DNA of 39,643 bases, taken from positions 1 to 39,643 of the forward strand of contig JAGNTT010000002.1 of the NCBI GenBank assembly GCA_017987425.1. The letters are read 5' to 3'. The position numbers and the translations under genes are program-made. The notes beneath the pieces are model-generated. The model saw only the letters and a program-made list of their open reading frames with translations. It made no database searches and was not told the origin of the DNA. Within the stretch, counting starts at the first letter, position 1, and each line of letters begins with the position of its first letter. The stretch comes from Candidatus Omnitrophota bacterium (GTDB lineage Bacteria; Omnitrophota; Gorgyraeia; Zapsychrales; Fredricksoniimonadaceae). Positions 25,906 through 33,402 of this stretch are shown piece by piece.

Positions 25906-26610
25906 TTAATTTTTGGTCAGAAATCTTGCCATGTCGTCCGCAAGCGGCGCGACGGCGGATACATCTTTCTTGATGAGAGGATGATACCACTGCAGCTGGC
26001 GCGCGTGCAAGGCCGTCCGTTTAAATCTCAATTCGAAATCTCTGCGGAACGCATATTTATCTTCCCCCACCAGCGGATGCTTGAGCTGGGCAAAATGAAT
26101 ACGGATCTGATTAGTCCGCCCCGTCAGCGGCATGACATCCATCACGCTGTAGGTCTTTCGGACTTCCAGGACTTTGTAACGCGTCACACCGGGTTTTCCG
26201 CTCGAATTACCGGCGAATTTCTTCTGATAGAAATCTTTCACAAGCCCGCGGATTTCCCCTTCACGCTTGTCTAAATGCCCATGAACAAATGCCGTGTAAA
26301 ATTTTTTAACCTTCTTTTCGTTGAACACATCCATGAAGATCTTTTGATTTCTTTTACCCTTGGCATAAAGGATCACGCCGGAAGTGTCTTTATCAAGTCT
26401 GTGGCATGGATGCAAATGGAATTGGTCCGGATTGTCTTTAGAATGGGTCTGTTGCGCGAGGAATTGTTCATTCACGATATCAGTCAGCGTCGTCGTATGT
26501 TTATCATCGGCAGGAACAACCAGAAGGCCAGGCGGTTTGTCAAAGGCAACGCATACCTGGTCTTCGTAAAGTATTGGGATTTGGAGGTGCCCGCCGTGGT
26601 TTCCGGGCAT
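25906..26610 (-). CDS. RluA-family pseudouridine synthase (no S4 domain)
   Basis: This enzyme converts uridine to pseudouridine in RNA. The catalytic motif is HRLDKDTSG with D73 in the chosen numbering, followed by the typical KKVKKFYTAFVHG and LTGRTNQIRIHFAQLKHPLVG segments. At 234 residues it is short for the family and has no S4 RNA-binding domain, unlike the rluD gene at 35824-36720, so the target may be rRNA or tRNA. The ATG at 26610 is preferred over an in-frame GTG at 26622 because an AAAGG box stands 10 bases before the ATG but touches the GTG. It follows the 55-residue membrane protein by 15 bp. Confidence 0.9.
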   Translation of the reverse strand: MPGNHGGHLQIPILYEDQVCVAFDKPPGLLVVPADDKHTTTLTDIVNEQFLAQQTHSKDNPDQFHLHPCHRLDKDTSGVILYAKGKRNQKIFMDVFNEKKVKKFYTAFVHGHLDKREGEIRGLVKDFYQKKFAGNSSGKPGVTRYKVLEVRKTYSVMDVMPLTGRTNQIRIHFAQLKHPLVGEDKYAFRRDFELRFKRTALHARQLQWYHPLIKKDVSAVAPLADDMARFLTKN

Positions 26611-26625
26611 AATGCTTCGCACCTT

Positions 26626-26793
26626 TTAATTTTGAGAATTTTCCTGAGGCCCGTCCAGATGCTCGTGCAGAAGATCCGTCAAATAATTGATCTTGCGCAT
26701 AAGAATGATGGGGAAAACAATCATCCAGATCTGAAATGCCAGGGCCAGGATGGCCTGAAACGGCGTAACAGTTAAACTGACTGAACTTTCCAT
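26626..26793 (-). CDS. 55-residue membrane microprotein
   Basis: This short gene lies in a gap between the second PilZ gene and the RluA-family gene. ATG 26793 has a perfect AAGGAG box four bases upstream. The protein starts MESSVSLTVTPFQ and has one strongly hydrophobic helix (AILALAFQIWMIVFPIILM, about 14-32). A basic turn (RK), an amphipathic stretch (INYLTDLLHEHLDG) and a polar tail ending in Q-N follow. It ends with TAA at 26628-26626. Spacing to both neighbours is 11 and 15 bp, which fits an operon. I recognise no family. The hydrophobic helix, ribosome site and tight spacing argue that it is real. Confidence 0.75.
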   Translation of the reverse strand: MESSVSLTVTPFQAILALAFQIWMIVFPIILMRKINYLTDLLHEHLDGPQENSQN

Positions 26794-26804
26794 AACGCTC
26801 CTTG

Positions 26805-27188
26805 CTACGCTTGGTGTGCCTCGCCGCTATCGAGCATGTGTTCAATAAAGTCTGAAATAGTCTGAATGTCTTTCGGCTGGATATCGTTGAAAAAAATAGC
26901 CGCGTTAAAATAATTATGATCGGGTACGGATTCAGCACGTACCACGACGCCCTGGCAGGAAATCCGCTTGGTCGAGGTACGGCTGTTTTTCTTGATCGGC
27001 AGAAGAAGATGGATCTTAAGTTTGGTCATCGGCTCGATGTACGCATTGACGCGGCAGTACACCCCGGATGAACTTAAGTTGCTCGTCTCTGTCACAATTT
27101 CGATGTCTCCGCTCGATAACTTGAGCGGAACCGTATGTTCGAGACGCGGACTGCGGCGTCTCTCTTGTGAAGATTGACTATATGTCAC
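26805..27188 (-). CDS. PilZ-domain protein (second copy)
   Basis: This is a single-domain PilZ protein of 127 residues, a likely cyclic di-GMP receptor. Both binding motifs are present: RxxxR as R11-RSP-R15 and [D/N]xSxxG as N37-LSSS-G42. The C-terminus (FNAAIFFNDIQPKDIQTISDFIEHML) is the usual end of a PilZ barrel plus helix. It starts 3 bp after the zinc-ribbon gene and is followed by the membrane microprotein after 11 bp. Its partner or output is unknown. The nearby small membrane protein is a candidate target by position only. Confidence 0.9.
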   Translation of the reverse strand: MTYSQSSQERRRSPRLEHTVPLKLSSGDIEIVTETSNLSSSGVYCRVNAYIEPMTKLKIHLLLPIKKNSRTSTKRISCQGVVVRAESVPDHNYFNAAIFFNDIQPKDIQTISDFIEHMLDSGEAHQA

Positions 27189-27191
27189 GGA

Positions 27192-27389
27192 TTACCCCTT
27201 GCTTTCAGCGGCGGCAGCTTCAGCAGCTGCTGCTTTTTCCTTTGCCAGCTTGTCCTGGACGGTACGAAAACAGGTGTTGTTGCAGTAATAACCACCGTTG
27301 CGGTAAAACTTACGGGATCTCTTGAGAACTTTTTTGCAGGCGGGACAATTCTTGATTTCCTCGACCACGGGTTTTGTTTCTTCAGCCAT
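27192..27389 (-). CDS. Small zinc-ribbon protein
   Basis: This is a 65-residue protein starting MAEETKPVVEEIKNCPACKK. Two cysteine pairs, CPAC and CNNTC (C-x2-C and C-x3-C), are separated by about 17 residues and probably bind one zinc ion. The rest is a basic segment (KRSRKFYRNGGYY) and an alanine/glutamate-rich helical tail (KLAKEKAAAAEAAAAESKG). The ATG at 27389 is chosen over an upstream TTG at 27413; an AAAGGAGAG box precedes it. The start overlaps the stop of the first PilZ gene by 8 bp, suggesting translational coupling, and the stop is 3 bp before the second PilZ gene. No named family recognised. Confidence 0.8.
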   Translation of the reverse strand: MAEETKPVVEEIKNCPACKKVLKRSRKFYRNGGYYCNNTCFRTVQDKLAKEKAAAAEAAAAESKG

Positions 27390-27774
27390 CTTTTTTAACT
27401 CTCCTTTCAACAACAGACGAACGTTTAACTAAAGCTTCAATTATTTTACTTATTTCTTTTTTACCCGATTCATTCAGCTCTTGGAAATAAACTCCCACTT
27501 GATACCGCTCTGAATCAGATATAATCCTAACCCATGTGACCATGCCTTTGAGGGTGATCACTTTGGCTTGAGGATGCTGCTGCAAATGCAGAAGCACTGT
27601 ACTGTGGATCGGAACAAACTGACTGACCGTCAGACAAATTCCGCCACTGCTCACATCTTTGGATAGACTGCCTTCAAGGCAGCTATAATCTCCGACTTGG
27701 AATTTTACACCTTGTTTAAACGGGAAGCGGGTGTGCTGGCGTTTTTCACGCCCTTTATCGTGCTGACTATCCAT
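27382..27774 (-). CDS. PilZ-domain protein (first copy)
   Basis: This is a single-domain PilZ protein of 130 residues. The cyclic di-GMP binding motifs are R12-QHT-R16 and D40-VSSG-G45, both intact. The body (GVKFQVGDYSCLEGSLSKDVSSGGICLTV) is a normal PilZ barrel with a C-terminal helix and a basic end (KRSSVVERRVKKDG). It is the first gene of the operon that continues to coaX. It has a promoter at 27898-27925 and a leader of about 115 bases with two stem-loops. It overlaps the zinc-ribbon gene by 8 bp. Confidence 0.9.
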   Translation of the reverse strand: MDSQHDKGREKRQHTRFPFKQGVKFQVGDYSCLEGSLSKDVSSGGICLTVSQFVPIHSTVLLHLQQHPQAKVITLKGMVTWVRIISDSERYQVGVYFQELNESGKKEISKIIEALVKRSSVVERRVKKDG

Positions 27775-27816
27775 AGGAATTTGTTCAAAGATCTATGATT
27801 GACTTTTATGTTGGAC

Positions 27817-27885
27817 CCGGCAAATCGCTGATCGCAAACAGCTCAAATTCATCATTTTGCCGGATAAACGAGCTAATTAAGCTCG
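27817..27885 (-). promoter_or_regulatory. Stem-loop leader of the PilZ operon
   Basis: Two inverted repeats lie between promoter and start codon. One is CGAGCT / AGCTCG (27869-27885, 5-base loop). The other is CCGGCAAA / TTTGCCGG (27817-27824 and 27856-27863, 8 perfect pairs, 31-base loop). I checked for the conserved parts of the GEMM cyclic di-GMP riboswitches and do not see them. Confidence 0.5.
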
Positions 27886-27897
27886 AAAAGTTTCACT

Positions 27898-27925
27898 AGT
27901 ATAACACAATCTATTTTCTAGACAA
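27898..27925 (-). promoter_or_regulatory. Sigma70-type promoter of the PilZ operon
   Basis: On the minus strand TTGTCT (27920-27925), a 16-base spacer and TATACT (27898-27903). It lies between the terminator of the MscS-related gene and the structured leader. Confidence 0.65.
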
Positions 27926-27952
27926 ATTATTTTTAGGCCCGAAGAACACAAA

Positions 27953-27981
27953 AAAGGGCGGCCGAACATCTGCCGCCCTTT
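27953..27981 (-). terminator. Intrinsic terminator of the MscS-related gene
   Basis: AAAGGGCGGC and GCCGCCCTTT form a perfect 10-bp stem with a 9-base loop, followed on the minus strand by a run of T. It lies 13 bases after the stop codon at 27994. Confidence 0.9.
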
Positions 27982-27993
27982 GATACCGATTAC

Positions 27994-28647
27994 TTATTTT
28001 TTCAAACGGTCGATGTAGCGGGCTGCAGTATCGCGACCGCCCAGACCGAACGCCAATGCCAAAGCCAAACACACGCTCATAAACAACGTGTTCAGATTTG
28101 TTCCTGTCAAAACCGCTCCCAAACCGATCTCATGCAGAAAAATCGTCACGGCAAAGAGCACGATTGCGTATTTGGTCAGCTTCCCCATCAGGTCGGGCCG
28201 CGGAATGTCAGTGTTGCTGGCGACAATCGTGACCAGACTGGAGATGAAGTTTCCGAGAATCATACCGAAAATCAAAACGAACACGGCACTGATGACACTC
28301 GGAACATAGCTGAACAGACGGTTGAGCATATCGTCCACCAGCGGTAGGCCGAAGATTTTGACGCTGGTCGCGAGGACGGTAATCATAATCACCCAATAGA
28401 CCATACAGCCGATCACTTCGCTGGGAGTGCTCTTGACTCCTCCCTTACGAAGTATGCCTGCCAATCCGAGGTGCTGGCACATCGTATCGAAATAGATTTC
28501 CTTGAAGATGCGTCCGACCAATTTACTGACCACTCGGGCGATGACCCAGCCGATGACGAGCACCGACAATATGGTCAAAAATGTTGGCAGAAACCCCGTG
28601 ACCGCTGTAAACATGTCCTTAACCGAACCCAGGATGTATGTATCCAT
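27994..28647 (-). CDS. MscS-related membrane protein (conserved TM helix repeats)
   Basis: This is a 217-residue integral membrane protein. The start ATG 28647 has a strong GGAGGG box; the longer in-frame start at 28698 adds a basic leader with no box. Four or five hydrophobic segments are visible, including the repeated pattern of a helix followed by a short amphipathic stretch (LTILSVLVIGWVIARVVSKL, ISAVFVLIFGMILGNFISSL, ALALAFGLGGRDTAARY). The last, A/G-rich segment resembles the pore-lining helix of MscS-type channels. The cytoplasmic beta domain of true MscS is missing. A small-conductance channel or channel-like protein is inferred. It has its own terminator and a long leader. Confidence 0.8.
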   Translation of the reverse strand: MDTYILGSVKDMFTAVTGFLPTFLTILSVLVIGWVIARVVSKLVGRIFKEIYFDTMCQHLGLAGILRKGGVKSTPSEVIGCMVYWVIMITVLATSVKIFGLPLVDDMLNRLFSYVPSVISAVFVLIFGMILGNFISSLVTIVASNTDIPRPDLMGKLTKYAIVLFAVTIFLHEIGLGAVLTGTNLNTLFMSVCLALALAFGLGGRDTAARYIDRLKK

Positions 28648-28964
28648 AACAACATCCCTCCTTTTTGGGCGGTTATTTAAACGGTTCTCGGGGACCATTT
28701 CCCCGTAAGCCGACCGCCATGTGACTCTTCGTCAACACAGCACGAAGTTTCAACGCTTCATTAAACAACAGCCGCGACAAATCTAATAGTCACTTAAAAG
28801 GAGACAGGTTCGACATTCACAACATAAATAAGTAATTTAAAAGAACGTTTTATACCGCACATATAGGCGCTTTGACTGGGACTGGTCTACCAATTCAACT
28901 ATAGCATCAGCTTTAAGCGATACAAGTAGCCCCCATGCTTTCCGGGAAAACGCTTACTTTGGAA
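28648..28964 (-). other. Long gene-free leader of the MscS-related gene
   Basis: About 317 bases without a gene I can support. A promoter-like pair TTGTAT-N16-TATAGT (28920-28925 and 28898-28903) would give a 5' leader near 250 bases. Just before the ribosome site a hairpin (CGGGGA 28689-28694, TCCCCG 28700-28705) is extended by weaker outer pairs. The stretch around 28880-28910 resembles a tRNA D-arm on the minus strand but no anticodon or T-arm follows. Confidence 0.45.
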
Positions 28965-29003
28965 AATAAAACACCACGGGCAAGAGGCCCGTGGTGTTTT
29001 ATT
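28965..29003 (-). terminator. Intrinsic terminator after yceI
   Basis: A perfect 17-bp stem: AATAAAACACCACGGGC (28965-28981) and GCCCGTGGTGTTTTATT (28987-29003), five-base loop. T-runs are built into both ends, so it could work in both directions. It closes the mreB-mreC-yadG-yadH-yceI unit. Confidence 0.92.
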
Positions 29004-29021
29004 TGCACAGATTCTCACTAA

Positions 29022-29615
29022 TTACTTAGCGTAAGCTTCGAGGCTGACGTCGAGATTAACGTCATCGGAAACCATCAGGCCACCGTTATCCAGCGTCTTG
29101 TTAAAAGAAACGCCGTAATCCTGGCGGTTGACCTTGAAATTGGCATTGATGCCGATGGCAGTCCCGCCCATAGGGCTCGTGACTGGGCCGGAGATTTCGG
29201 CCGGGACCGTAATTTCCTTGGTCACGCCTTTGAGGGTCAGATCACCGGTGAGCGTATAGGCATCACCTTCCTTGGCAATGGACTTGGAAACGAAGGTGAC
29301 GGCCGGGAATTTCTCGGCATCGAGGAAGTCAGCGCCTTTTAAATGCTCATCACGCTTTTCATTGCGGGTATCGATACTGGCGGCCTTAACGGTTATTTCA
29401 ATCTTTGATGCGACCAGATCATTCGGATCGAAGCTGATCGTTCCGTCATAATCGCTGAACGAACCAGTGGTCTTGCTCACCATCAAGTGCTTGGCGGAAA
29501 AAGAGATTGTTGAATGAGCTTTGTCGAGAGTGTAATCCGCGGCAAAAACGGATGAAGACAACAACACACCAACTCCCAGCACCAATGCACTGCTTAAAAC
29601 TTTTACTGAATTCAT
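29022..29615 (-). CDS. yceI: YceI-family periplasmic protein
   Basis: This is a secreted lipocalin-like protein of 197 residues. The signal peptide MNSVKVLSSALVLGVGVLL...SVFA is cleaved near A-D at about residue 25. The mature part has the YceI pattern: YTLDKAHSTISFSAKHLMVS, GSFSDYDGTISFDPND, SIDTRNEKRDEHLKGADFLDAEKFP (split over 90-115) and NRQDYGVSF. YceI proteins bind long isoprenoid-type lipids in a beta-barrel pocket. The exact ligand here is unknown. ATG 29615 has a GGGAGGA box; an upstream in-frame ATG at 29648 is less likely. It is the last gene of the mreB operon. Confidence 0.94.
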   Translation of the reverse strand: MNSVKVLSSALVLGVGVLLSSSVFAADYTLDKAHSTISFSAKHLMVSKTTGSFSDYDGTISFDPNDLVASKIEITVKAASIDTRNEKRDEHLKGADFLDAEKFPAVTFVSKSIAKEGDAYTLTGDLTLKGVTKEITVPAEISGPVTSPMGGTAIGINANFKVNRQDYGVSFNKTLDNGGLMVSDDVNLDVSLEAYAK

Positions 29616-29669
29616 AACATCCTCCCTTGTAATTAAACAGTTAAACAATTGTTGTTACCACCTTAACCA

Positions 29670-30437
29670 TCAAGACTTCAAACCGGATCCTTTTTCCAGA
29701 AACCTGATATTTATGAAGGCCAGAAGAGCGATCATGATCACCAGCATGAAGGCGCTGACCCCGACGTGCACATCGGAGGCCCCGTAAAAACCGTAACGAA
29801 AACCATTGACCATGTAAAGGATCGGATTAAGTTTGGATACATTCTGCCAGAAAGGAGGCAGACTGTGAACAGAATAAAAGACACCTCCAAGATACGTCAG
29901 CGGTGTCAGAATAAATGTTGGCACTATGGCCACATCATCGAACTTAGTGGCAAAAAGAGCATTCATAAAACCGCCCAAAGAAAAGACGACCGATGTCAGC
30001 AAAACAAAAAGAATAATGACAAAAAGATTCGAGATAACGGGCTTTGTAAAGAAGCACGAGATCACAAACACCAGCGCTCCGACGCTGACGCCGCGGATAA
30101 CACCCCCGATCGTGTAACCCAGAACAATGACCCAATTCGGCGTCGGTGACACCATGATCTCTTCAACATTGCGCTGGAATTTCGCACCGAAGAATGAGCT
30201 CACCACATTGCCGTAAGCATTGTTGATGACCGACATCATGACAAGTCCCGGCACAATAAAAGCCATGTAGTCGATCCCGTTGACCTCACCGATTCTGGAG
30301 CCGATAAATTTTCCGAATATGACAAAATATAATGTCTGCGTGATCACAGGCGGAATCAGTGTCTGCGTCCAGATGCGTATGATACGCACCCATTCTTTAC
30401 GGATAATCGTTTTCAATGACACTAAGTGATCTTGCAT
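29670..30437 (-). CDS. yadH: ABC-2 type exporter permease, YadH type
   Basis: This is a 255-residue permease with six hydrophobic segments. It resembles E. coli YadH along its whole length as I recall that sequence: WTQTLIPPVITQTLYFVIFG, the FIVPGLVMMSVINNAYGNV block, SSFFGAKFQRNVEE, VPTFILTPLTYLGGVFYS and LNPILYMVNGFRYGF. The substrate of YadGH is not established. The gene is 10 bp after its ATPase and 54 bp before yceI, in the position where mreD would often follow mreC. A role in envelope lipid or polymer export is inference from the neighbours. Confidence 0.93.
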   Translation of the reverse strand: MQDHLVSLKTIIRKEWVRIIRIWTQTLIPPVITQTLYFVIFGKFIGSRIGEVNGIDYMAFIVPGLVMMSVINNAYGNVVSSFFGAKFQRNVEEIMVSPTPNWVIVLGYTIGGVIRGVSVGALVFVISCFFTKPVISNLFVIILFVLLTSVVFSLGGFMNALFATKFDDVAIVPTFILTPLTYLGGVFYSVHSLPPFWQNVSKLNPILYMVNGFRYGFYGASDVHVGVSAFMLVIMIALLAFINIRFLEKGSGLKS

Positions 30438-30447
30438 AAAATCCCGT

Positions 30448-31362
30448 TTATTTTCCGGCCAGCAATTTTAAAAATAATTTTTCCAGACGTCGGCTTTTAG
30501 GATGAATATCTTTAATCACAAAGCCTGAGGAGATAAGACTGACGATCAACTGGTTTAAGTCCTCACGGCGGTTGACATCAACTTCCAATGTCGTGGGATC
30601 GACCGCGACCGGCTTGTACGACTGAATCTTGTCGAGAGACTTCATTTCATCCACGATGATGACATATGTTTCTTCCTGTAATATCTGCGTCAGATTGCGG
30701 ACACTTTCCTTATGGATGATCTCGCCGTCCTTGATGATGGCGGCATTCTTGCACATTTGCTCGACTTCCTCCAGATAATGCGTCGTCAGAAGAATGGTAG
30801 TGCCCTTGGCATTGATCTCTTTAAGATATTCCCACATGCCGATGCGCAGCTCGACGTCGACGCCTGCCGTCGGTTCATCAAGGATAAGAAGTTTCGGGTG
30901 ATGGACAAGAGCGCGGGCAATCATCAGACGGCGCTTCATACCGCCGGACAAAGTGCGGGCCGCGCTGTTTCGCTTCTCCCAAAGAGCCAGGCGTTTTAAT
31001 ATCACTTCCGTGTCTTTCATGGCCGCTGCCCATTCAATGCCGAAATAACCGGCCTGGGTAGCGACAATATCCGCCACTTTCTCAAACATGTTGAAATTAA
31101 ATTCCTGCGGCACAACGCCCATCATTTTTTTGGCCAGCCCGAAATCTTTATCAATGTCGTAATCAAAGACCTTAACTTTTCCCGATGTTTTTCTGACAAG
31201 ATCAGTAAGTATCCCGATGATGGTCGTTTTTCCGGCGCCGTTAGCTCCCAGCAAAGCAAAGAAATCGCCTTCCCTGACTTCAAGGTTAATATTTTTAAGC
31301 GCCTTGGTCCCGGTGTGGTAGACCTTGACCAGATTTTCAATGGTGATGGCGTTTTGCGGCAT
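30448..31362 (-). CDS. yadG: ABC-2 type exporter ATPase, YadG type
   Basis: This is the ATP-binding subunit, 304 residues. Walker A is GANGAGKTT, the signature is LSGGMKRRL and Walker B is LLILDEPTAGVD, followed by the H-loop in LTTHYLEE. The sequence VGVVPQEFNFN-like stretch (MMGVVPQEFNFNMFE) and the region after the H-loop closely follow E. coli YadG. A C-terminal domain of about 80 residues ends in RLEKLFLKLLAGK. ATG 31362 lies 5 bp after the mreC stop; an in-frame start further upstream would run inside mreC and is rejected. It pairs with the permease 10 bp downstream. Confidence 0.94.
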   Translation of the reverse strand: MPQNAITIENLVKVYHTGTKALKNINLEVREGDFFALLGANGAGKTTIIGILTDLVRKTSGKVKVFDYDIDKDFGLAKKMMGVVPQEFNFNMFEKVADIVATQAGYFGIEWAAAMKDTEVILKRLALWEKRNSAARTLSGGMKRRLMIARALVHHPKLLILDEPTAGVDVELRIGMWEYLKEINAKGTTILLTTHYLEEVEQMCKNAAIIKDGEIIHKESVRNLTQILQEETYVIIVDEMKSLDKIQSYKPVAVDPTTLEVDVNRREDLNQLIVSLISSGFVIKDIHPKSRRLEKLFLKLLAGK

Positions 31363-31367
31363 GACAA

Positions 31368-32219
31368 TTATTGTTCTTTCTTTAAGACCAGTATTTCTTC
31401 CGCCCGGGATGGAAATGTCGCGGGGCGGACAAGACATTCGGTTCCGGTCGTATCGGCGCGGTTACTGACATTGACTACTGTGCCGATCAAAATCCCGTCG
31501 GGGAAAGTCGAACTGAGCTTCGAGGTCACGATTTTCTCCCCAACTTTAACACCCGCATCCTCCGGCAGGTATCTCAGACGGCAGAGACCCTGCAGCGTTC
31601 CGGTCAAAAGACCGCTCTCGCGGGAATCCTGTGTGACCGCGGCCACATTAAAATTCGGATCAGAAACAAGGATAACCTTGCTTATGTTGTCCGCAACTTC
31701 ACTAACTTTACCGACGACGCCGGCCGGATTGACCACCGGCATTCCGATCTTGATTCCTGACTTGCGGCCCTTGTCGATGATCAGCATCGCGTTCCAGTTC
31801 GTCGGATCGCGGCCGACCACAACTGCGGCAACTGTATCATAAGGAATACTGCGCTTGAAATCGAGCAGCTCGGTGAGGCGTCTGTTTTCCTCTAAAAGCT
31901 CCTTGGCGTTAGTGATCTTCGCCCAAAGGCCGCCGTTCTCCTTACGAAGTTTTGCGTACTCTTCGTATGTGACGTGATAAAACAATATTTTTTTGAATTC
32001 CTGAAACGGCCAGGCAATGAAAGCAAGCGGCCCAGTTGAACTCTCCACCACCGCATTCTTCTGAACATTTAGAAACACCGGACGGGCGAACAAAAGAAAA
32101 ACGGGAATCAGGAGCAGTAAAACATAGACAATATTTTTGGGTATTTTTTTATTCACGCCAGCGGTCTCCCCAGCAAACGCTTCGAGAGTCAAAGACCGGT
32201 ATCTAGAAAAAAAGTCCAT
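31368..32219 (-). CDS. mreC: Rod shape-determining protein MreC
   Basis: This is a 283-residue bitopic protein that links MreB filaments to the wall enzymes. It has a cytoplasmic leader (1-27), one membrane helix (about 29-47, NIVYVLLLLIPVFLLFA), a coiled-coil stretch (about 83-120) and the periplasmic double beta-barrel (VVVGRDPTNWNAMLIIDKG, GMPVVNPAGVVGKVSEV). It follows mreB by 43 bp. The start codon lies inside the right arm of a perfect 8-bp hairpin (32214-32233) that also hides the AGG ribosome-site candidate. The next genes are yadG and yadH, not mreD. Confidence 0.95.
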   Translation of the reverse strand: MDFFSRYRSLTLEAFAGETAGVNKKIPKNIVYVLLLLIPVFLLFARPVFLNVQKNAVVESSTGPLAFIAWPFQEFKKILFYHVTYEEYAKLRKENGGLWAKITNAKELLEENRRLTELLDFKRSIPYDTVAAVVVGRDPTNWNAMLIIDKGRKSGIKIGMPVVNPAGVVGKVSEVADNISKVILVSDPNFNVAAVTQDSRESGLLTGTLQGLCRLRYLPEDAGVKVGEKIVTSKLSSTFPDGILIGTVVNVSNRADTTGTECLVRPATFPSRAEEILVLKKEQ

Positions 32220-32233
32220 AGTCGCCTATGGAC
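32214..32233 (-). promoter_or_regulatory. Hairpin over the mreC start codon
   Basis: On the minus strand GTCCATAG, loop GCGA, CTATGGAC: eight perfect pairs closed by a GNRA-type tetraloop. The mreC ATG (32217-32219) is inside the right arm, and the only AGG before it spans arm and loop. The structure could limit mreC translation relative to mreB. Confidence 0.6.
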
Positions 32234-32262
32234 ATGTCAGAACACTATTTTCAAAAACGAAA

Positions 32263-33333
32263 TTAAAAATCGAGCTTGGTCTGAATGGTTAAACGGCGGC
32301 GCATATGCGGAGGCATATTAAGCGTCTCTCCTGTTCCCATGACCACGGCGGTCAGAGGATCGTCGGCAATATGAACTGGAAGACCTGTTTCTTCGGCAAT
32401 GCGTTTATCAAGACCGCGCAAAAGTGAACCGCCGCCGGCCATAACAATTCCATGATCGATCAAATCCGCGGCCAATTCCGGAGGCGTATGTTCCAGAGTC
32501 GACTTGGAAGCATCCACAATCGCCTGGACGGGATCGTGCAAAGCTTCACGGATCTCGACGGAAGTAATGTTGATCGTCTTGGGCAGACCGGCGATGAGGT
32601 CGCGGCCGCGCACATCCATATTCAATTCTTCTTCGAGAGGATACGCGGAGCCGATGCGGATTTTAATTTCTTCCGCAGTGCGTTCCCCGATCATCAGGTT
32701 ATATGTTTTGCGCAAATACTCGACGATGGCCATGTCCAGCTCATCACCGGCGATGCGGATGGATTTTGCGTAAACGATACCGCCGAGCGAGATGACGGCA
32801 AATTCGGTGGTACCGCCGCCGATGTCGATGATCATATTCCCGCTCGCCTCATAGACCGGCAACCCGACGCCGATCGCGGCGGCTTTCGGTTCTTCGATCA
32901 AAATAACATCGCGCGCGCCTGCATGAACGGCTGAATCCATAACGGCACGTTTTTCAACTTCGGTAATACCTGAAGGAATAGCGATGACAATCAGAGGACT
33001 GAAGAAACGGCGCGGCTGAACCTTGCGGATAAAATATTTAAGCATGGCCTCCGTGACTTCAAAATCGGAAATAACGCCGTCTTTCATGGGACGGACAGCG
33101 ATTATCGATCCCGGCGTACGACCGAGCATTTTCTTGGCTTCTTCACCGACCGCCACAACGCGGTTCGTGTCTTTTTCTATGGCCACAACCGAAGGTTCAC
33201 ACAAAACAACCCCTTCCCCTTTGACATACACCAGGGTGTTAGCAGTGCCCAAATCGATGCCCATATCTTTGGAAATTAAACCGAGTGCGGAATCAACGAT
33301 GCGTTTGAAAAGCTTCCGTAGTTGCTGAAACAT
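32263..33333 (-). CDS. mreB: Rod shape-determining protein MreB
   Basis: This is the bacterial actin that positions the elongation complex, 356 residues. Phosphate motifs are GIDLGTANT (25-33) and IIDIGGGTTEFA (168-179); the adenosine motif is GIVMAGGGSLLRG near 305. The first 23 residues (MFQQLRKLFKRIVDSALGLI) form a basic amphipathic stretch that could bind the membrane, longer than in many MreBs, where the core begins close to the start. The start at 33333 is backed by a GAGGG box. A strong promoter lies at 33403-33431. mreC follows after 43 bp. Confidence 0.97.
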   Translation of the reverse strand: MFQQLRKLFKRIVDSALGLISKDMGIDLGTANTLVYVKGEGVVLCEPSVVAIEKDTNRVVAVGEEAKKMLGRTPGSIIAVRPMKDGVISDFEVTEAMLKYFIRKVQPRRFFSPLIVIAIPSGITEVEKRAVMDSAVHAGARDVILIEEPKAAAIGVGLPVYEASGNMIIDIGGGTTEFAVISLGGIVYAKSIRIAGDELDMAIVEYLRKTYNLMIGERTAEEIKIRIGSAYPLEEELNMDVRGRDLIAGLPKTINITSVEIREALHDPVQAIVDASKSTLEHTPPELAADLIDHGIVMAGGGSLLRGLDKRIAEETGLPVHIADDPLTAVVMGTGETLNMPPHMRRRLTIQTKLDF

Positions 33334-33402
33334 GAAATCCCTCGTTGATGGTTTTTACGTGTGAGGAGTGAAACAACTTTTTTCGTAAATTGAATAAGGT
33401 CA

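Noticed and set aside
27817..27885. Cyclic di-GMP riboswitch before the PilZ genes
   Set aside because: The conserved GEMM-I and GEMM-II core words are absent; only simple stems are seen.
28870..28910. tRNA-like stretch on the minus strand (GAATTGGTAGAC)
   Set aside because: Only a D-arm-like word is present; no anticodon arm, T-arm or acceptor pairing could be found.
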